Origin: an uncultured Caulobacterales bacterium
GTDB lineage: Bacteria; Pseudomonadota; Alphaproteobacteria; Caulobacterales; Maricaulaceae
Direction: 5' to 3'
Assembly: GCA_938009235.1 (NCBI GenBank)
Contig: CALLIK010000005.1
Location: forward strand, 62,001-126,000
DNA: 64,000 nucleotides
Position 1 is the stretch's first letter. Each line of letters starts with the position of its first letter. Below the pieces are notes generated by a model. The model did not search any database, was not told where the DNA came from, and saw nothing but the letters and a program-made list of their open reading frames with translations. A program made the translations under genes and the position numbers. Positions 8,347-17,043 of the stretch are shown one piece after another.

Positions 8347-8754
8347 CTAAGCCAATGTGGTCTCGATGAGGTTGCCATGTTCCAGCATTTTGTGAACGGG
8401 GCACTTGTTCGCAATTTCGATCAATCGACCGCGCGCGACCTCGTCTAAATCGCCCGTCACAGTCAACACACGCGAGAAGACAGTTTGCAGGACGTTATCT
8501 TCAGTCTTGCGTTGGCTGTGAGTGACTTTGACGGAGATATTATCAATCTCCCAATTCTTACGCCCTGCATACATGCGCAAGGTAATGGCCGTACAACTGC
8601 CCAAAGACGCGCAGAGATATTCAAATGGAGATGGGCCTAGATCGGCACTGCCAAAGTTCAGCGGCTCATCCGCATAAAGTTTGTGACGTCCATTATCGAC
8701 ATCCAATGTGTATTTTCCGCCGGGGCGTTCGGTAACTGTAACGGGTGATGCCAT
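8347..8754 (-). CDS. OsmC/Ohr-like peroxide-reducing family protein
   Basis: A 135-residue OsmC-fold protein. The two redox cysteines of the family are present: one in ASLGSCTAITLRMYA at the start of the long helix and one in NKCPVHKMLEH near the C-terminus. Family members reduce organic hydroperoxides with thiols or dihydrolipoyl proteins. The start codon overlaps the stop of the ATP12 gene (TAATG), so it is the last member of the crcB-rluC-TPR-atp12-osmC operon. Whether it belongs to the OsmC or the YhfA-like branch cannot be settled by eye. Confidence 0.88.
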   Translation of the reverse strand: MASPVTVTERPGGKYTLDVDNGRHKLYADEPLNFGSADLGPSPFEYLCASLGSCTAITLRMYAGRKNWEIDNISVKVTHSQRKTEDNVLQTVFSRVLTVTGDLDEVARGRLIEIANKCPVHKMLEHGNLIETTLA

Positions 8755-9455
8755 TATAAGACCTCCAAAATACCGCCCAATGCTATCGTTTCATCACGCA
8801 AGGCGGCTGTTATATCTGCTTGCAGCTCATCCTCACCCCAAAGTTCAATTTGATACTCTGCATCTACGCGAGAGAGGGTGAAGGCTTTGTCTGCGCTCAG
8901 CGCGTCTTTCAAAACGGCCAGTGCCAAAATGACAGAGCCATAGACAGCAATCAAATGAACAAAAAGTGTGAGGCGTATATCGTCCAAACCGCCTGCAAAG
9001 GCTTCGACAGCTTTGAGGCTTTTTTCTGGTTGCGCGATAACTTGGAGGGTTTGCGTCGTGTCCAGATCAACGCCCTGCTCCGCGGCCCACTCTCGCCACT
9101 CATCCCATGATGCAGATTGACGCTCCATCAGGATACGAGGCTCAGGGGCGCGGTAGCTGATAAGGTCAGTTTGTGCGTAACGCCGCGCTTCGTCCGCTAA
9201 CTCATCGCGGCGAGTTGGCGTTTGCTCTATCGCGACGTTAAACAACCGCGTTATCGGCATGACGCTCGGGTCTATGCGTTCGGCTTGGGCGTCCCATTCT
9301 GCCGCAACACGTTCAGCTATGGTTTTATTCGGAAAGCTAAGGCGCAATTTCCCCGGCGTTTTGATTTGCATATCATCCAGCAAAACACGCCAATCTGCGC
9401 CCTCGCCTTCAACGGTAACAGCCTTGTAGAAACGTTTACTCAGTCTTTTAGCCAT
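8754..9455 (-). CDS. ATP12-family F1-ATPase assembly chaperone
   Basis: A 233-residue homologue of mitochondrial Atp12, which binds the free alpha subunit during F1-ATP synthase assembly and is typical of alphaproteobacteria and mitochondria. Visible family signatures: N-terminal KRFYKAVTVEGEG and the conserved central DLISYRAPEPRILMERQ followed by WDEWREW; the C-terminal part is helical with VDAEYQIELWGED. It is translationally coupled on both sides: its start overlaps the stop of the TPR/oxygenase gene by one base, and its stop overlaps the osmC-like start. The family assignment is confident; the role in this bacterium is inferred from the family. Confidence 0.9.
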   Translation of the reverse strand: MAKRLSKRFYKAVTVEGEGADWRVLLDDMQIKTPGKLRLSFPNKTIAERVAAEWDAQAERIDPSVMPITRLFNVAIEQTPTRRDELADEARRYAQTDLISYRAPEPRILMERQSASWDEWREWAAEQGVDLDTTQTLQVIAQPEKSLKAVEAFAGGLDDIRLTLFVHLIAVYGSVILALAVLKDALSADKAFTLSRVDAEYQIELWGEDELQADITAALRDETIALGGILEVL

Positions 9456-11134
9456 TACGCAGGCACCGCATCAAATGGGAGTGTTAGGCGCGTGTCCGAG
9501 CCTTTGAAAGGCACTGTGCCGTGCCACATGTAGGATGGAAACAGAACAAGCCGCCCGGCTTTCGGCTGCACATAATGCTCTGCGGTTTGATTAACGGCCA
9601 AGTTTGGTTCGCCAAATTTAATCCAACCTTCTTTATTTGTGTCAGTCATGGTTTTCGGCAAATCGACATAATAAGCGGAACTCAACCACCCCATCGGATG
9701 CACATGATTCACGTGATGCCCATTCCCCTTCAACTTCACTGACCATGCGCCTTGAATACGGTACTCACCGCGATTTCGTCTGCGCAAAGGGTGGTTTGGA
9801 TTGTGCCCTATGGTTTTCATATAATCGCGAATTGGCGCATCAACTGCGTCAAAGAAACCGCTTAAAACAGGATCGTCAATCAAGGATAAATCGAGTTCCG
9901 TTTGCGTCCCCAAACGTAAGGACTGATTGATGGGCGCTTTTTTATAGGTATGTAACTTATTTAACTTTTTCTTGAGCGCTTTATTGAAATCTAAAATCGT
10001 GTCGTATCCAGTTGGCGGGGCAATATCATAGACACGCACATAGTTTTTATAATCATATAAATACGTGTGATCACGGTCTGTTTGCCTCAACAATGCAGCT
10101 AACAAAGCTAAAAGAAATTGACTGTTCGGCGCTTGATTTAACGCAGCTTGCAATGCGGCTTGAGCTTGGGAAAACCGCCCTGCAACAATTGCGGCCTGCG
10201 TAAACCCTGATAATGCCCCAAAGTCGCCAGGCCGTAAGGTTAGAGCTCGAATATAAATTTCACAGCTTTCACCCGCTCGGCCTTCCAAGCGGGCAACGTC
10301 TGCAGCTTCACATAAAACCTTCGAATTTTCAGGGTGAGCTTGCAGTAAATTTTCAAGTTTAGAGTTAGCTTCATCACCTTGATCTAATTTTCTAAGCAAT
10401 CGAATGGCTTGAAGACCGACAGGTGGATTTGGGTGTTTGGCAGAGGTTTCGATGTGCGAGAGTGACGCCTTCCGCTTCCCTCGCATTTCAAAACAATTCA
10501 CGACAAGGTTTAAGGCCTTGGGATATAATTGCGATTCAACCGAAAGCGCAGAAAAGGCAGCATCCATTTTCTTCAACTGCCCTAATGCCGCAAAACATTT
10601 CACACGAAGAAATAAAACGCGGTCCTGATACGCCTGATCCTCTATGGCGTTCAGCGTAATCAAAGCCTCATCATAACGACCTAAGTCAGTGAGGGCTTGC
10701 CCGCGTGCCAGATCACCTGTCGTGCCAAAATCATAGCCTTCTTTTAAAACAGCCAAAACGCGCTTTGGTTGCTCAGATGTCGTGAGAAGGTGCAGACGAT
10801 TAATTTGCGCGCGATCGAAACTGGGGTCAAGTTTCAACGCTTTTTCATACATCTCTTCCGCGGCCGCCCATTCGCCAGAGGCGTTCAAAACACGCCCAAA
10901 TATATTGGCTATCTCAGCCGTCATCATCGGCGCGCGAGCTATAGCGGTGTCTATACGTTGGTGAGCCGTCACTGTTTGATTAAGCGCGAGCGCCGTCAAT
11001 GCGCCCAGCTTTAAGGCATCTATCTCATCGGGCCATTTATTTAAGGCCTCACGGGCACCATTTTCTGCCTCAACATAGGCTCCAGTTTTATACAGGTCAT
11101 ATAGGGATTGAAGGGTCTGATTTAAGTCGCTCAC
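9455..11134 (-). CDS. TPR-repeat protein with C-terminal 2OG-Fe(II) oxygenase-like domain
   Basis: A 559-residue protein with two parts. Residues about 1-350 are a chain of tetratricopeptide repeats (for example EWAAAEEMYEKALKLDPSFD). The C-terminal 200 residues look like the putative 2-oxoglutarate/iron oxygenase family found behind TPRs: HVNHVHPMGWLSSAYYVDLP supplies likely iron-binding histidines, and LFPSYMWHGTVPF with a following TRLTLPFD supplies the distal histidine and the 2OG-binding arginine. The substrate is unknown; related proteins are thought to hydroxylate proteins or to act in envelope or glycan modification. No signal peptide, so cytosolic. It overlaps rluC by 4 bases and atp12 by one. 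Confidence 0.8.
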   Translation of the reverse strand: MSDLNQTLQSLYDLYKTGAYVEAENGAREALNKWPDEIDALKLGALTALALNQTVTAHQRIDTAIARAPMMTAEIANIFGRVLNASGEWAAAEEMYEKALKLDPSFDRAQINRLHLLTTSEQPKRVLAVLKEGYDFGTTGDLARGQALTDLGRYDEALITLNAIEDQAYQDRVLFLRVKCFAALGQLKKMDAAFSALSVESQLYPKALNLVVNCFEMRGKRKASLSHIETSAKHPNPPVGLQAIRLLRKLDQGDEANSKLENLLQAHPENSKVLCEAADVARLEGRAGESCEIYIRALTLRPGDFGALSGFTQAAIVAGRFSQAQAALQAALNQAPNSQFLLALLAALLRQTDRDHTYLYDYKNYVRVYDIAPPTGYDTILDFNKALKKKLNKLHTYKKAPINQSLRLGTQTELDLSLIDDPVLSGFFDAVDAPIRDYMKTIGHNPNHPLRRRNRGEYRIQGAWSVKLKGNGHHVNHVHPMGWLSSAYYVDLPKTMTDTNKEGWIKFGEPNLAVNQTAEHYVQPKAGRLVLFPSYMWHGTVPFKGSDTRLTLPFDAVPA

Positions 11135-12120
11135 ATCAATCCTTCCCAGTCGACCTCATCATTTTTCGGATCAAACCCAAGCGTATTGAATGCGTTTTTC
11201 ATATGCGGCGGTAGCTCAGCTGTGAATTTGAGCGGAGACTTACCTTCGCGAGGCAGTTCCAGTGACCGTGCATGAAGATGGAGTCTATGCGCCAAACTAC
11301 CTGGCATTGGACGGTCCGTAAAATAACGTGGATCACCAGCAATAGGCGCGCCGAGCAACTGCATGTGCAAACGTAGTTGATGGGTCCGCCCTGTTAGCGG
11401 CATCATACAGACCCAAGCGGCTTTTTGCCCTGCCTGACTACGGACGTCATAGAGGGTCCGCGCATGTTTCGCGCCCGCATGTCCGTGGCGTACAGCCATC
11501 ATGACTTCTTTACCTTCGTTGACATTCCCGAAGCGGTTATCAAGGCGGCCTTTCGCCATATAGCCTTTGATCTCGCCAGAGATTGGACGCGGCACGCCGT
11601 TCGTAATGCCCCAGTAGATTTTCTCGGCGCGGCGGCTTTGGAACGCGCGGCCTGCCCATTTGGCAGCGGCAGCGTTTTTCGCAATGACCAGGACACCAGA
11701 CGTGTCGCGGTCAAGACGATGGACCAAGCGGCATCCCTCGCCCAAGGCGGGCAACATACCATCCACATGGCGCGTTGTTTTTGTTCCGCCCTGCACAGCC
11801 AAGCCTGCGGGCTTGTTGATCGCGATGAGATCATCATCTTCATAGATAACCAGCGAGCGAATAAGGTCTGCATCCGCGTCAGGAATAGGCGGTGGGCCTT
11901 CCATATCCGAAGGGTCTGGCAGTGGCGGTACGCGCACAATTTGTCCGCCTTCGATACGCACATTGCCTTTGGCGCGTTTGCCATCAAGGCGGATCTCGCC
12001 TTTACGGAGAAGCTTCTCGACTTTGCCGTGAGGGATATGTGGGAACTGGCGTTTAAACCAACGATCTAGCCGTCCGCCTGCATCATGATCTGGAACCGTA
12101 ATTTTCTGAACGCCGCTCAT
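11131..12120 (-). CDS. rluC: 23S rRNA pseudouridine synthase, RluC/RluD family
   Basis: A 329-residue RNA-modifying enzyme. An N-terminal S4 RNA-binding domain (RLDRWFKRQFPHIPHGKVEK, about 14-70) is followed by the RluA-type catalytic domain with the active-site aspartate in VHRLDRDTSGVLVIAK and a later TGRTHQLRLHM motif. Length and motifs fit RluC, which modifies positions 955, 2504 and 2580 of 23S rRNA in E. coli; RluD-like specificity cannot be ruled out by sequence alone. It overlaps crcB upstream and the TPR gene downstream by 4 bases each. Confidence 0.87.
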   Translation of the reverse strand: MSGVQKITVPDHDAGGRLDRWFKRQFPHIPHGKVEKLLRKGEIRLDGKRAKGNVRIEGGQIVRVPPLPDPSDMEGPPPIPDADADLIRSLVIYEDDDLIAINKPAGLAVQGGTKTTRHVDGMLPALGEGCRLVHRLDRDTSGVLVIAKNAAAAKWAGRAFQSRRAEKIYWGITNGVPRPISGEIKGYMAKGRLDNRFGNVNEGKEVMMAVRHGHAGAKHARTLYDVRSQAGQKAAWVCMMPLTGRTHQLRLHMQLLGAPIAGDPRYFTDRPMPGSLAHRLHLHARSLELPREGKSPLKFTAELPPHMKNAFNTLGFDPKNDEVDWEGLM

Positions 12121-12497
12121 GCCGCACCTCGCATTAAAAACAAGCCGAGTGCTACGGCGAGGATAGATAATATAACGGACGCGCCGACATAGCCAAGGAA
12201 AGGCCCATAGGCCTTTGCTTGGATCATGTTCATCGCGTCCAATGAAAATGCAGAGAATGTTGTGAAGCCGCCAAGAACGCCGACACCTGCAAATAAACGG
12301 ATTGTCTCAGTATTCTGCGCGCCGTCTCGCATCAGCCAGCCAACAAGCAATCCCATCAGCAAGCCACCGAAAACATTCGCCAGTAATGTGCCCAATGGAA
12401 AGCCAGGCCCAAACAGGCGAAGCACAGCCAAGCCAAGGCCGTGTCGTGCGCTAGCGCCGAGCGCGCCGCCGAGGGCAACTGTTAAGAAGGACGTCAT
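12117..12497 (-). CDS. crcB: fluoride channel CrcB/Fluc
   Basis: A 126-residue four-helix membrane protein that exports fluoride as a dual-topology dimer. Hallmarks are visible: GGALGASARHGLG in helix 1, GTLLANVFGG in helix 2 with the conserved Asn, and GGFTTFSAFSLD in helix 3 with the phenylalanine box and sodium-site region. The ATG is preceded by a full AGGAGG ribosome site. It is the first gene of the operon crcB-rluC-TPR/oxygenase-atp12-osmC. I see no obvious fluoride riboswitch in the roughly 100 bases upstream. Confidence 0.93.
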   Translation of the reverse strand: MTSFLTVALGGALGASARHGLGLAVLRLFGPGFPLGTLLANVFGGLLMGLLVGWLMRDGAQNTETIRLFAGVGVLGGFTTFSAFSLDAMNMIQAKAYGPFLGYVGASVILSILAVALGLFLMRGAA

Positions 12498-12532
12498 ATG
12501 CGCCTCCTAGACGTGGGTTGCCCTTAGGCCAA

Positions 12533-12560
12533 CAAAAAAGCGGAGCCCTAAAGCCCCGCT
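12533..12560 (-). terminator. intrinsic terminator of the YegP-repeat protein gene
   Basis: On the minus strand, an 8-bp GC-rich stem with one G-U pair (AGCGGGGC with GGCTCCGCT) and a short loop is followed by six T. It lies 40 bases past the stop of the gene at 12601 and before crcB, separating the two transcription units. Confidence 0.8.
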
Positions 12561-12600
12561 CTGCAGTCTTTATATCATTAGCCTGATGGCTGATGTGGCC

Positions 12601-14781
12601 TTAAGGCTGACACACATACATGAAGTTACCACAGCGCTTCATGAAGTGAACATCTGTTCCATTAGCAGAGCGCACTTTGAACGCGTCGAAATGAGACGCA
12701 TCTTTCATGTTCATCGAAGAGAACTGCAACGCATGATCAGAGCCAAATGCAAGGAGGCCAGATGATCCGTTGGTAAGCGTGTCATTACTAAACATAGACG
12801 CATCCATATTATTGAATGAACCATGACCAAGAGATTTGGCCACAAGGTCCAAGAACAAACGGTCTTCACGGTCAGTATCATAAGCCGCTTTCAGCTTCCG
12901 ATAGAACCCATCAGGCGTCAAAGTCATAGAATCCCCGAATTGCGGGTTCGTTCCAAGACGGGTCACATTTACCGGCGTCATGTTGTTGACGTCGAAAAGA
13001 GGATTTGATGAAGGTCCGCAAATCCGTCCAGATATAGACGGTGCGGTCATCTTAGCAGCTAAAGCAACCTTGGGAGCCGCAGCTTTGATAGGACATGCAC
13101 CCTTATCAACAGCCATAGACCCATCCCAACACGCGACATTTTTAGCGGGTGGTTGAACAGGACACGCAGCATCCGATATTGCGAAACTGCTATCCCAACA
13201 TGTAACCTTGGTTGGGCAAGCCGCATCATCTTTAGCTTTAGTTCCATTCCAACAGGCTACCATAGCGGCAGGTACGGCCGTTTCTTGTACCGTGACGGGA
13301 GGAACAGCTTTCGTGACTTTCTCGCCGCCTACACAGGCTTTGAACAAGAAGAACATTGCAAGCAAAGCGAGTAGAGCCAAGAGCAACCATTTCAGCCATC
13401 CCCAAATTCCGCCGCCAGAAGCAGTCGCCGCAGGAACGGCAGCAGCAGCGGCCATGACAGGTGCGGCAACAACAGGGGCTTTAGCGATAGGCGCAGCCGC
13501 GATCGGAGCCGCTGCAACAGGCTTAGGCGCAGGTTTAGGCACTATGGCCGCAGCCGCCACAGCCGCAACCGCAATCGGAGCCGCCACAATAGCTGCAGCT
13601 TTAACAGGAACCGTCCCCTTAGCTTTAACAGGGGCCGCCTTTTTCGGTGTCACTTTCGTCACTTGCACTTTACCTTTTGGCAAAGCTTTCGCGGCAGCCA
13701 CACTTGCAACAGCGGCGGCAGCAATAGGTGCAGCAGTTTTGGCCTTAGGTTTAGGCGCAGGTTTCGGCGTTGATTTTGGCTTCGGTTTAACCACAGCAGC
13801 AGCAACAGGTATTGCAGCGGCCTTAACCACTGGCTTACTTGCGGCAGACTTAGTGCTTGTGACCGGCGCACGGCGACGTGTTCCAATTAAATAAGCAGCA
13901 CCCGCCGCCGCCGCCGCAGCAGAACCATACCCAACAGAGCGTGCAATTTCTTTATTATTACCTGCGCGCAATTTAAACCCAGGTTTTCCTTCAGCGCCTT
14001 CGCCGTAAACATAGCGTTTTTCTAATTTCATATTCGTTTGAACAGACTCTAATCCATTATCGCGAGCCGCGACTGTTGGATAACCTTCTGAAATAAGAGC
14101 CAGTTTCTCATTTTCAGAATAGGTGAAATAATATTCTCCATTATCACCTTTGAATCGCTGGAAACCATTCTTCCGCGCTTTTATGTTCTGCCTATAATAG
14201 GCGACAGGCATATACTCATCTTCATTAGACTTTAAGCGTGGTGCCTGAACTGGCTTTGCTTTCGGTTTAGGCTGAGCCTTGGCCTTAGCGGGAGCCTTAG
14301 CTGGAGGCTTGGCTTTAGTTACAGGCCGTTTCGCAGCCGCCGCTTTTTTCCTAGCCGGTGATGGCGTCTTCGCCGCAGGAGTCATCGAAGCCGCGTTTGC
14401 GTTACCCGTCGTGGCTCCAGTCGTTCCGCCAGATAAGCGTCCCGTCACGCGTGAGGCTGCCGCCTGTGAATTATAATCTGGGCTGATCGCGATTTCTTGG
14501 CTATTACCAGCTCGCAAAGAGAACCCATGTTTTCCGCCAGGACGGTCTTCAAATCTAAAGCGCTTTGAAATTTTCTCATTCTTTTTAACGGATTCAATTC
14601 CGTTATCGCGGCCTGCCTTACTTGTATAAGCTTGGCTCAACATCGCGATTTCGCCCTCAGAATAACGACAGAAGAAATGCTCGTCGCCAACTTGGAATTT
14701 CGAAAATCCAGATTGTTTTACCTGCGTATTATCCGCGTAAAATTTAATCGGTTTATATTCGTCTACGTCACGTCCAGCCAT
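12601..14781 (-). CDS. YegP/DUF1508-repeat protein with Ala/Pro/Lys linkers, one membrane span and CWDG repeats
   Basis: A 726-residue mosaic protein. Two similar globular blocks (about 8-100 and 190-282) each look like a tandem YegP (DUF1508) unit; compare RDNGIESVKKN and RDNGLESVQTN, followed by FSLRAGN and FKLRAGN. Long Ala/Pro/Lys-rich linkers separate and follow them (about 110-180 and 295-455). A single strong membrane helix follows (WGWLKWLLLALLALLAMFFLF, split by no charge). After it come three repeats of C-W-[ND]-[GS] ending ACP (about 508-565), then a C-terminal domain with one more Cys cluster (RCGNFMYVC). The ATG at 14781 has a GAGGGTGA ribosome site, better than 14808. No signal peptide, so the YegP part is likely cytosolic and the CWDG part periplasmic. 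Function unknown. Confidence 0.8.
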   Translation of the reverse strand: MAGRDVDEYKPIKFYADNTQVKQSGFSKFQVGDEHFFCRYSEGEIAMLSQAYTSKAGRDNGIESVKKNEKISKRFRFEDRPGGKHGFSLRAGNSQEIAISPDYNSQAAASRVTGRLSGGTTGATTGNANAASMTPAAKTPSPARKKAAAAKRPVTKAKPPAKAPAKAKAQPKPKAKPVQAPRLKSNEDEYMPVAYYRQNIKARKNGFQRFKGDNGEYYFTYSENEKLALISEGYPTVAARDNGLESVQTNMKLEKRYVYGEGAEGKPGFKLRAGNNKEIARSVGYGSAAAAAAGAAYLIGTRRRAPVTSTKSAASKPVVKAAAIPVAAAVVKPKPKSTPKPAPKPKAKTAAPIAAAAVASVAAAKALPKGKVQVTKVTPKKAAPVKAKGTVPVKAAAIVAAPIAVAAVAAAAIVPKPAPKPVAAAPIAAAPIAKAPVVAAPVMAAAAAVPAATASGGGIWGWLKWLLLALLALLAMFFLFKACVGGEKVTKAVPPVTVQETAVPAAMVACWNGTKAKDDAACPTKVTCWDSSFAISDAACPVQPPAKNVACWDGSMAVDKGACPIKAAAPKVALAAKMTAPSISGRICGPSSNPLFDVNNMTPVNVTRLGTNPQFGDSMTLTPDGFYRKLKAAYDTDREDRLFLDLVAKSLGHGSFNNMDASMFSNDTLTNGSSGLLAFGSDHALQFSSMNMKDASHFDAFKVRSANGTDVHFMKRCGNFMYVCQP

Positions 14782-14894
14782 AATTTCACCCTCACTTGAA
14801 AAGCCCATAAAGCATGTAAGTGGCGTAATTAAACTGTAATGTAAATGTCTGGGGCTTTAACGCACAAAGCTGTTCATAAAGCTGTCAGATAACT

Positions 14895-16313
14895 TTATTC
14901 TTGTGGAGGCAAATATCGTATTGGCAACACGCCAATCCGGCCATCCCGATCCACTTGAACATCCCAGACTGCATCAACTGACTCGGAGAAAAGAATGGAC
15001 TCCAACTGCCGCGTTGAGGTGATTGGGGAATCGTTGACCTCAAGAATAAGGTCGCCAGGACGAAGGCGGTTGTAATTGGCCGCAGACCCGCGCCTAACTT
15101 TCAAAACCATAACGCCAGTTAAATACGGATCGAAACCCAATTCTTCACCTAAGGCGGGACTCATGTTGACTATGACTGCGCCGTTGAAAGGGTGAACGCC
15201 TTCCAAATCTCGCTCATCACGCTTGGGCGTTTCTTGGGGCGTATCTACACGGACATTCGTCGTTCGCGTTTTACCGTCACGAACATAGTCGATAGATGTC
15301 GTTTCATTTCTACGCAGGGTCGCCAACTTAAAGCGTAGCCCACTATCATCATTAATATCGGCTCCAGCGACAGACAGGATAACGTCTCCCTTATCCAATC
15401 CAGCCTTATCCGCAGGTCCACCTTTGAGGATTTCGTTGATGACTGCGCCGCGAGCACGATCAAGTCCAAGGGCCGCCGCCATTGTGGCATCAACGCCATT
15501 TGTACGTGCGCCAATCCAAGGCCGTACAATACGCCCTTCAGACAAGGCTGAATCAATTGCGCGCTCAACCAGTTCGGACGGGATCGCAAAGCCAATGCCA
15601 TTTGATCCACCCGACCGCGAAAAAATCGCCGTATTAACGCCAATCAATTCCCCATTGAGATTCACAAGTGCACCGCCGGAGTTACCAGGATTCACAGCCG
15701 CGTCCGTTTGGATCGCGCTTGAAATATCAGACACATTCGTTCGCCCCAACGCAGAGATAATTCCCGACGTTACAGTCTGGCCCACACCAAATGGATTCCC
15801 GATCGCAAGTACAATGTCGCCAATTTCAGGTTCGCTATCCGCGCCAACACGCAATGTAGGCATTAACTCGCCCTCTGTATCAATCCGAAGAATTGCGAGG
15901 TCTGTTTCCTCGTCTTGCGCGACAACCTTGGCTTCAAATTCGCGGCGATCACTTAGCACGACTTTCAATTCATCCGCGCCCTTTACAACATGCGCGTTGG
16001 TCACGATAATGCCGTTACTTCGGACAATTACGCCAGAACCAAGCGAACTTTCGACACGATCACGCGGGGCGCGCTGCATACCAAACATCTGATCAAAGAA
16101 CGAAGACCGTGCACGGGTTTTGACTGTTCTGGACGTGAAGACATTGACCACGGCAGGCGCAGTTTGTTTTACGACGGGGGAATAGGACAGTTGAACTTGA
16201 GACTGTGATGACGGAACGACACGCGTGACGTCTGCGGGGACCTGCTGCGCATGCGCGATTGCAGGACCACCCAATAATGCGGTGCCAAGAAGATAGGGGA
16301 GCCAGTTTTTCAT
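14895..16313 (-). CDS. periplasmic serine protease, DegP/HtrA (Do) family
   Basis: A 472-residue exported protease/chaperone for damaged envelope proteins. A cleavable signal peptide (LGTALLGGPAIAHA) starts at the ATG at 16313. The catalytic triad is visible: His in IVTNAHVVKGAD, Asp in EETDLAILRI, Ser in AAVNPGNSGGAL. Two PDZ domains follow: one opening with RGAVINEILKGGPADKAG, the second near GVMVLKVRRGSAANYNRL. The frame is open to 16421, but that region holds the terminator of the previous gene, which rules out the longer start. DegP, DegQ and DegS-like members are hard to separate; two PDZ domains favour DegP/DegQ. Confidence 0.93.
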   Translation of the reverse strand: MKNWLPYLLGTALLGGPAIAHAQQVPADVTRVVPSSQSQVQLSYSPVVKQTAPAVVNVFTSRTVKTRARSSFFDQMFGMQRAPRDRVESSLGSGVIVRSNGIIVTNAHVVKGADELKVVLSDRREFEAKVVAQDEETDLAILRIDTEGELMPTLRVGADSEPEIGDIVLAIGNPFGVGQTVTSGIISALGRTNVSDISSAIQTDAAVNPGNSGGALVNLNGELIGVNTAIFSRSGGSNGIGFAIPSELVERAIDSALSEGRIVRPWIGARTNGVDATMAAALGLDRARGAVINEILKGGPADKAGLDKGDVILSVAGADINDDSGLRFKLATLRRNETTSIDYVRDGKTRTTNVRVDTPQETPKRDERDLEGVHPFNGAVIVNMSPALGEELGFDPYLTGVMVLKVRRGSAANYNRLRPGDLILEVNDSPITSTRQLESILFSESVDAVWDVQVDRDGRIGVLPIRYLPPQE

Positions 16314-16390
16314 AGTGTGGATATAAGAGCATCCTCCCCCATGTTCAAAGGGTAGGCGCAGATTCTTGACCTCTTTTAATTTGAGGCAAT

Positions 16391-16417
16391 AAAAAACCCG
16401 AACCAAGGTCCGGGCTT
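16391..16417 (-). terminator. intrinsic terminator between the small secreted protein and the HtrA protease
   Basis: On the minus strand, AGCCCGGACC pairs with GGTTCGGGTT (one or two wobbles) around a two-base loop, then six T follow. It ends transcription of the gene at 16451 and shows that the protease must have its own promoter in the short space before 16313. Confidence 0.8.
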
Positions 16418-16450
16418 TCAAATCATAATGGTGTGGAGACAGTTTCTGAC

Positions 16451-16903
16451 CTAATTGTTAAGGCCTGCCGCATGTGGCATGCCATTAAATATTGGATCGA
16501 TATAAGTTGAGCGTCCGCCGCCTTCCCAGTTCGAGACGTTCTTGATGCAGAAACGTACTATCTCTGGAGCTTGCCCATTACGCTTTAATCTCTTTTCCGC
16601 TCGCTCAAATGCGCGAATTTCTGACATTGTTGAAGACGGGCCATTCGCGCAGTCTTGTATGATGTTGCTTGCCGTCGTGTTTGGCACTTGAGTGAATTCG
16701 GCGCGGTTATAGGCACGGTAATTTACGCTGACGTAATTGCCTGAGAGATATTTCACAAATACCATACGGCGATATTCTGGATTATCACTTGGGCCTGATT
16801 CAATCAGTAATGTCGGGCTGACATCTGCGGATTGCGCAGCGGCTGGCAACGAAAGGCCAAGTGTAAGGGCAGCTGCTAGGACAGTTTTAGCGATTAATTT
16901 CAT
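16451..16903 (-). CDS. small secreted protein of unknown function
   Basis: A 150-residue protein with a clear signal peptide (TVLAAALTLGLSLPAAAQ, cleavage after AQ near residue 24). The mature part has two cysteines (IIQDCANG and VRFCIKN) that could form a disulfide in the periplasm. It has charged helical stretches (EIRAFERAEKRLKRNG) and ends in SNWEGGGRSTYIDPIF. I do not recognise the family. It is a single-gene unit with its own terminator, upstream of the HtrA-like protease. No link to the protease is shown beyond position. Confidence 0.7.
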   Translation of the reverse strand: MKLIAKTVLAAALTLGLSLPAAAQSADVSPTLLIESGPSDNPEYRRMVFVKYLSGNYVSVNYRAYNRAEFTQVPNTTASNIIQDCANGPSSTMSEIRAFERAEKRLKRNGQAPEIVRFCIKNVSNWEGGGRSTYIDPIFNGMPHAAGLNN

Positions 16904-17043
16904 AAGAGACTCCCACGGTTTCTATTTTCAAAGCCCTCATACGCAAGAATCGGGCCGAATTGTGGTAAAAATGTCTTAATGCGCATTAACCTATTCTGAA
17001 TTTAAGCCGACCTTACGGTTTATTCATCCACAGAGTCTGAGCT

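Noticed and set aside
11425..12069. 214-codon forward frame opposite rluC
   Set aside because: It lies wholly within a well-supported pseudouridine synthase gene and has no motif of its own.
13208..13894. 228-codon Ala-rich forward frame opposite the YegP-repeat gene
   Set aside because: It is the mirror of the Ala/Pro/Lys linker codons of the real minus-strand gene; the composition is low-complexity and there is no family signature.
15424..16092. 222-codon forward frame opposite the HtrA protease
   Set aside because: It is antisense to an unmistakable protease with all catalytic motifs, and its protein has no recognisable domain.
16314..16421. Extended N-terminus of the HtrA protease
   Set aside because: It would overlap the terminator of the previous gene and displace the signal peptide.
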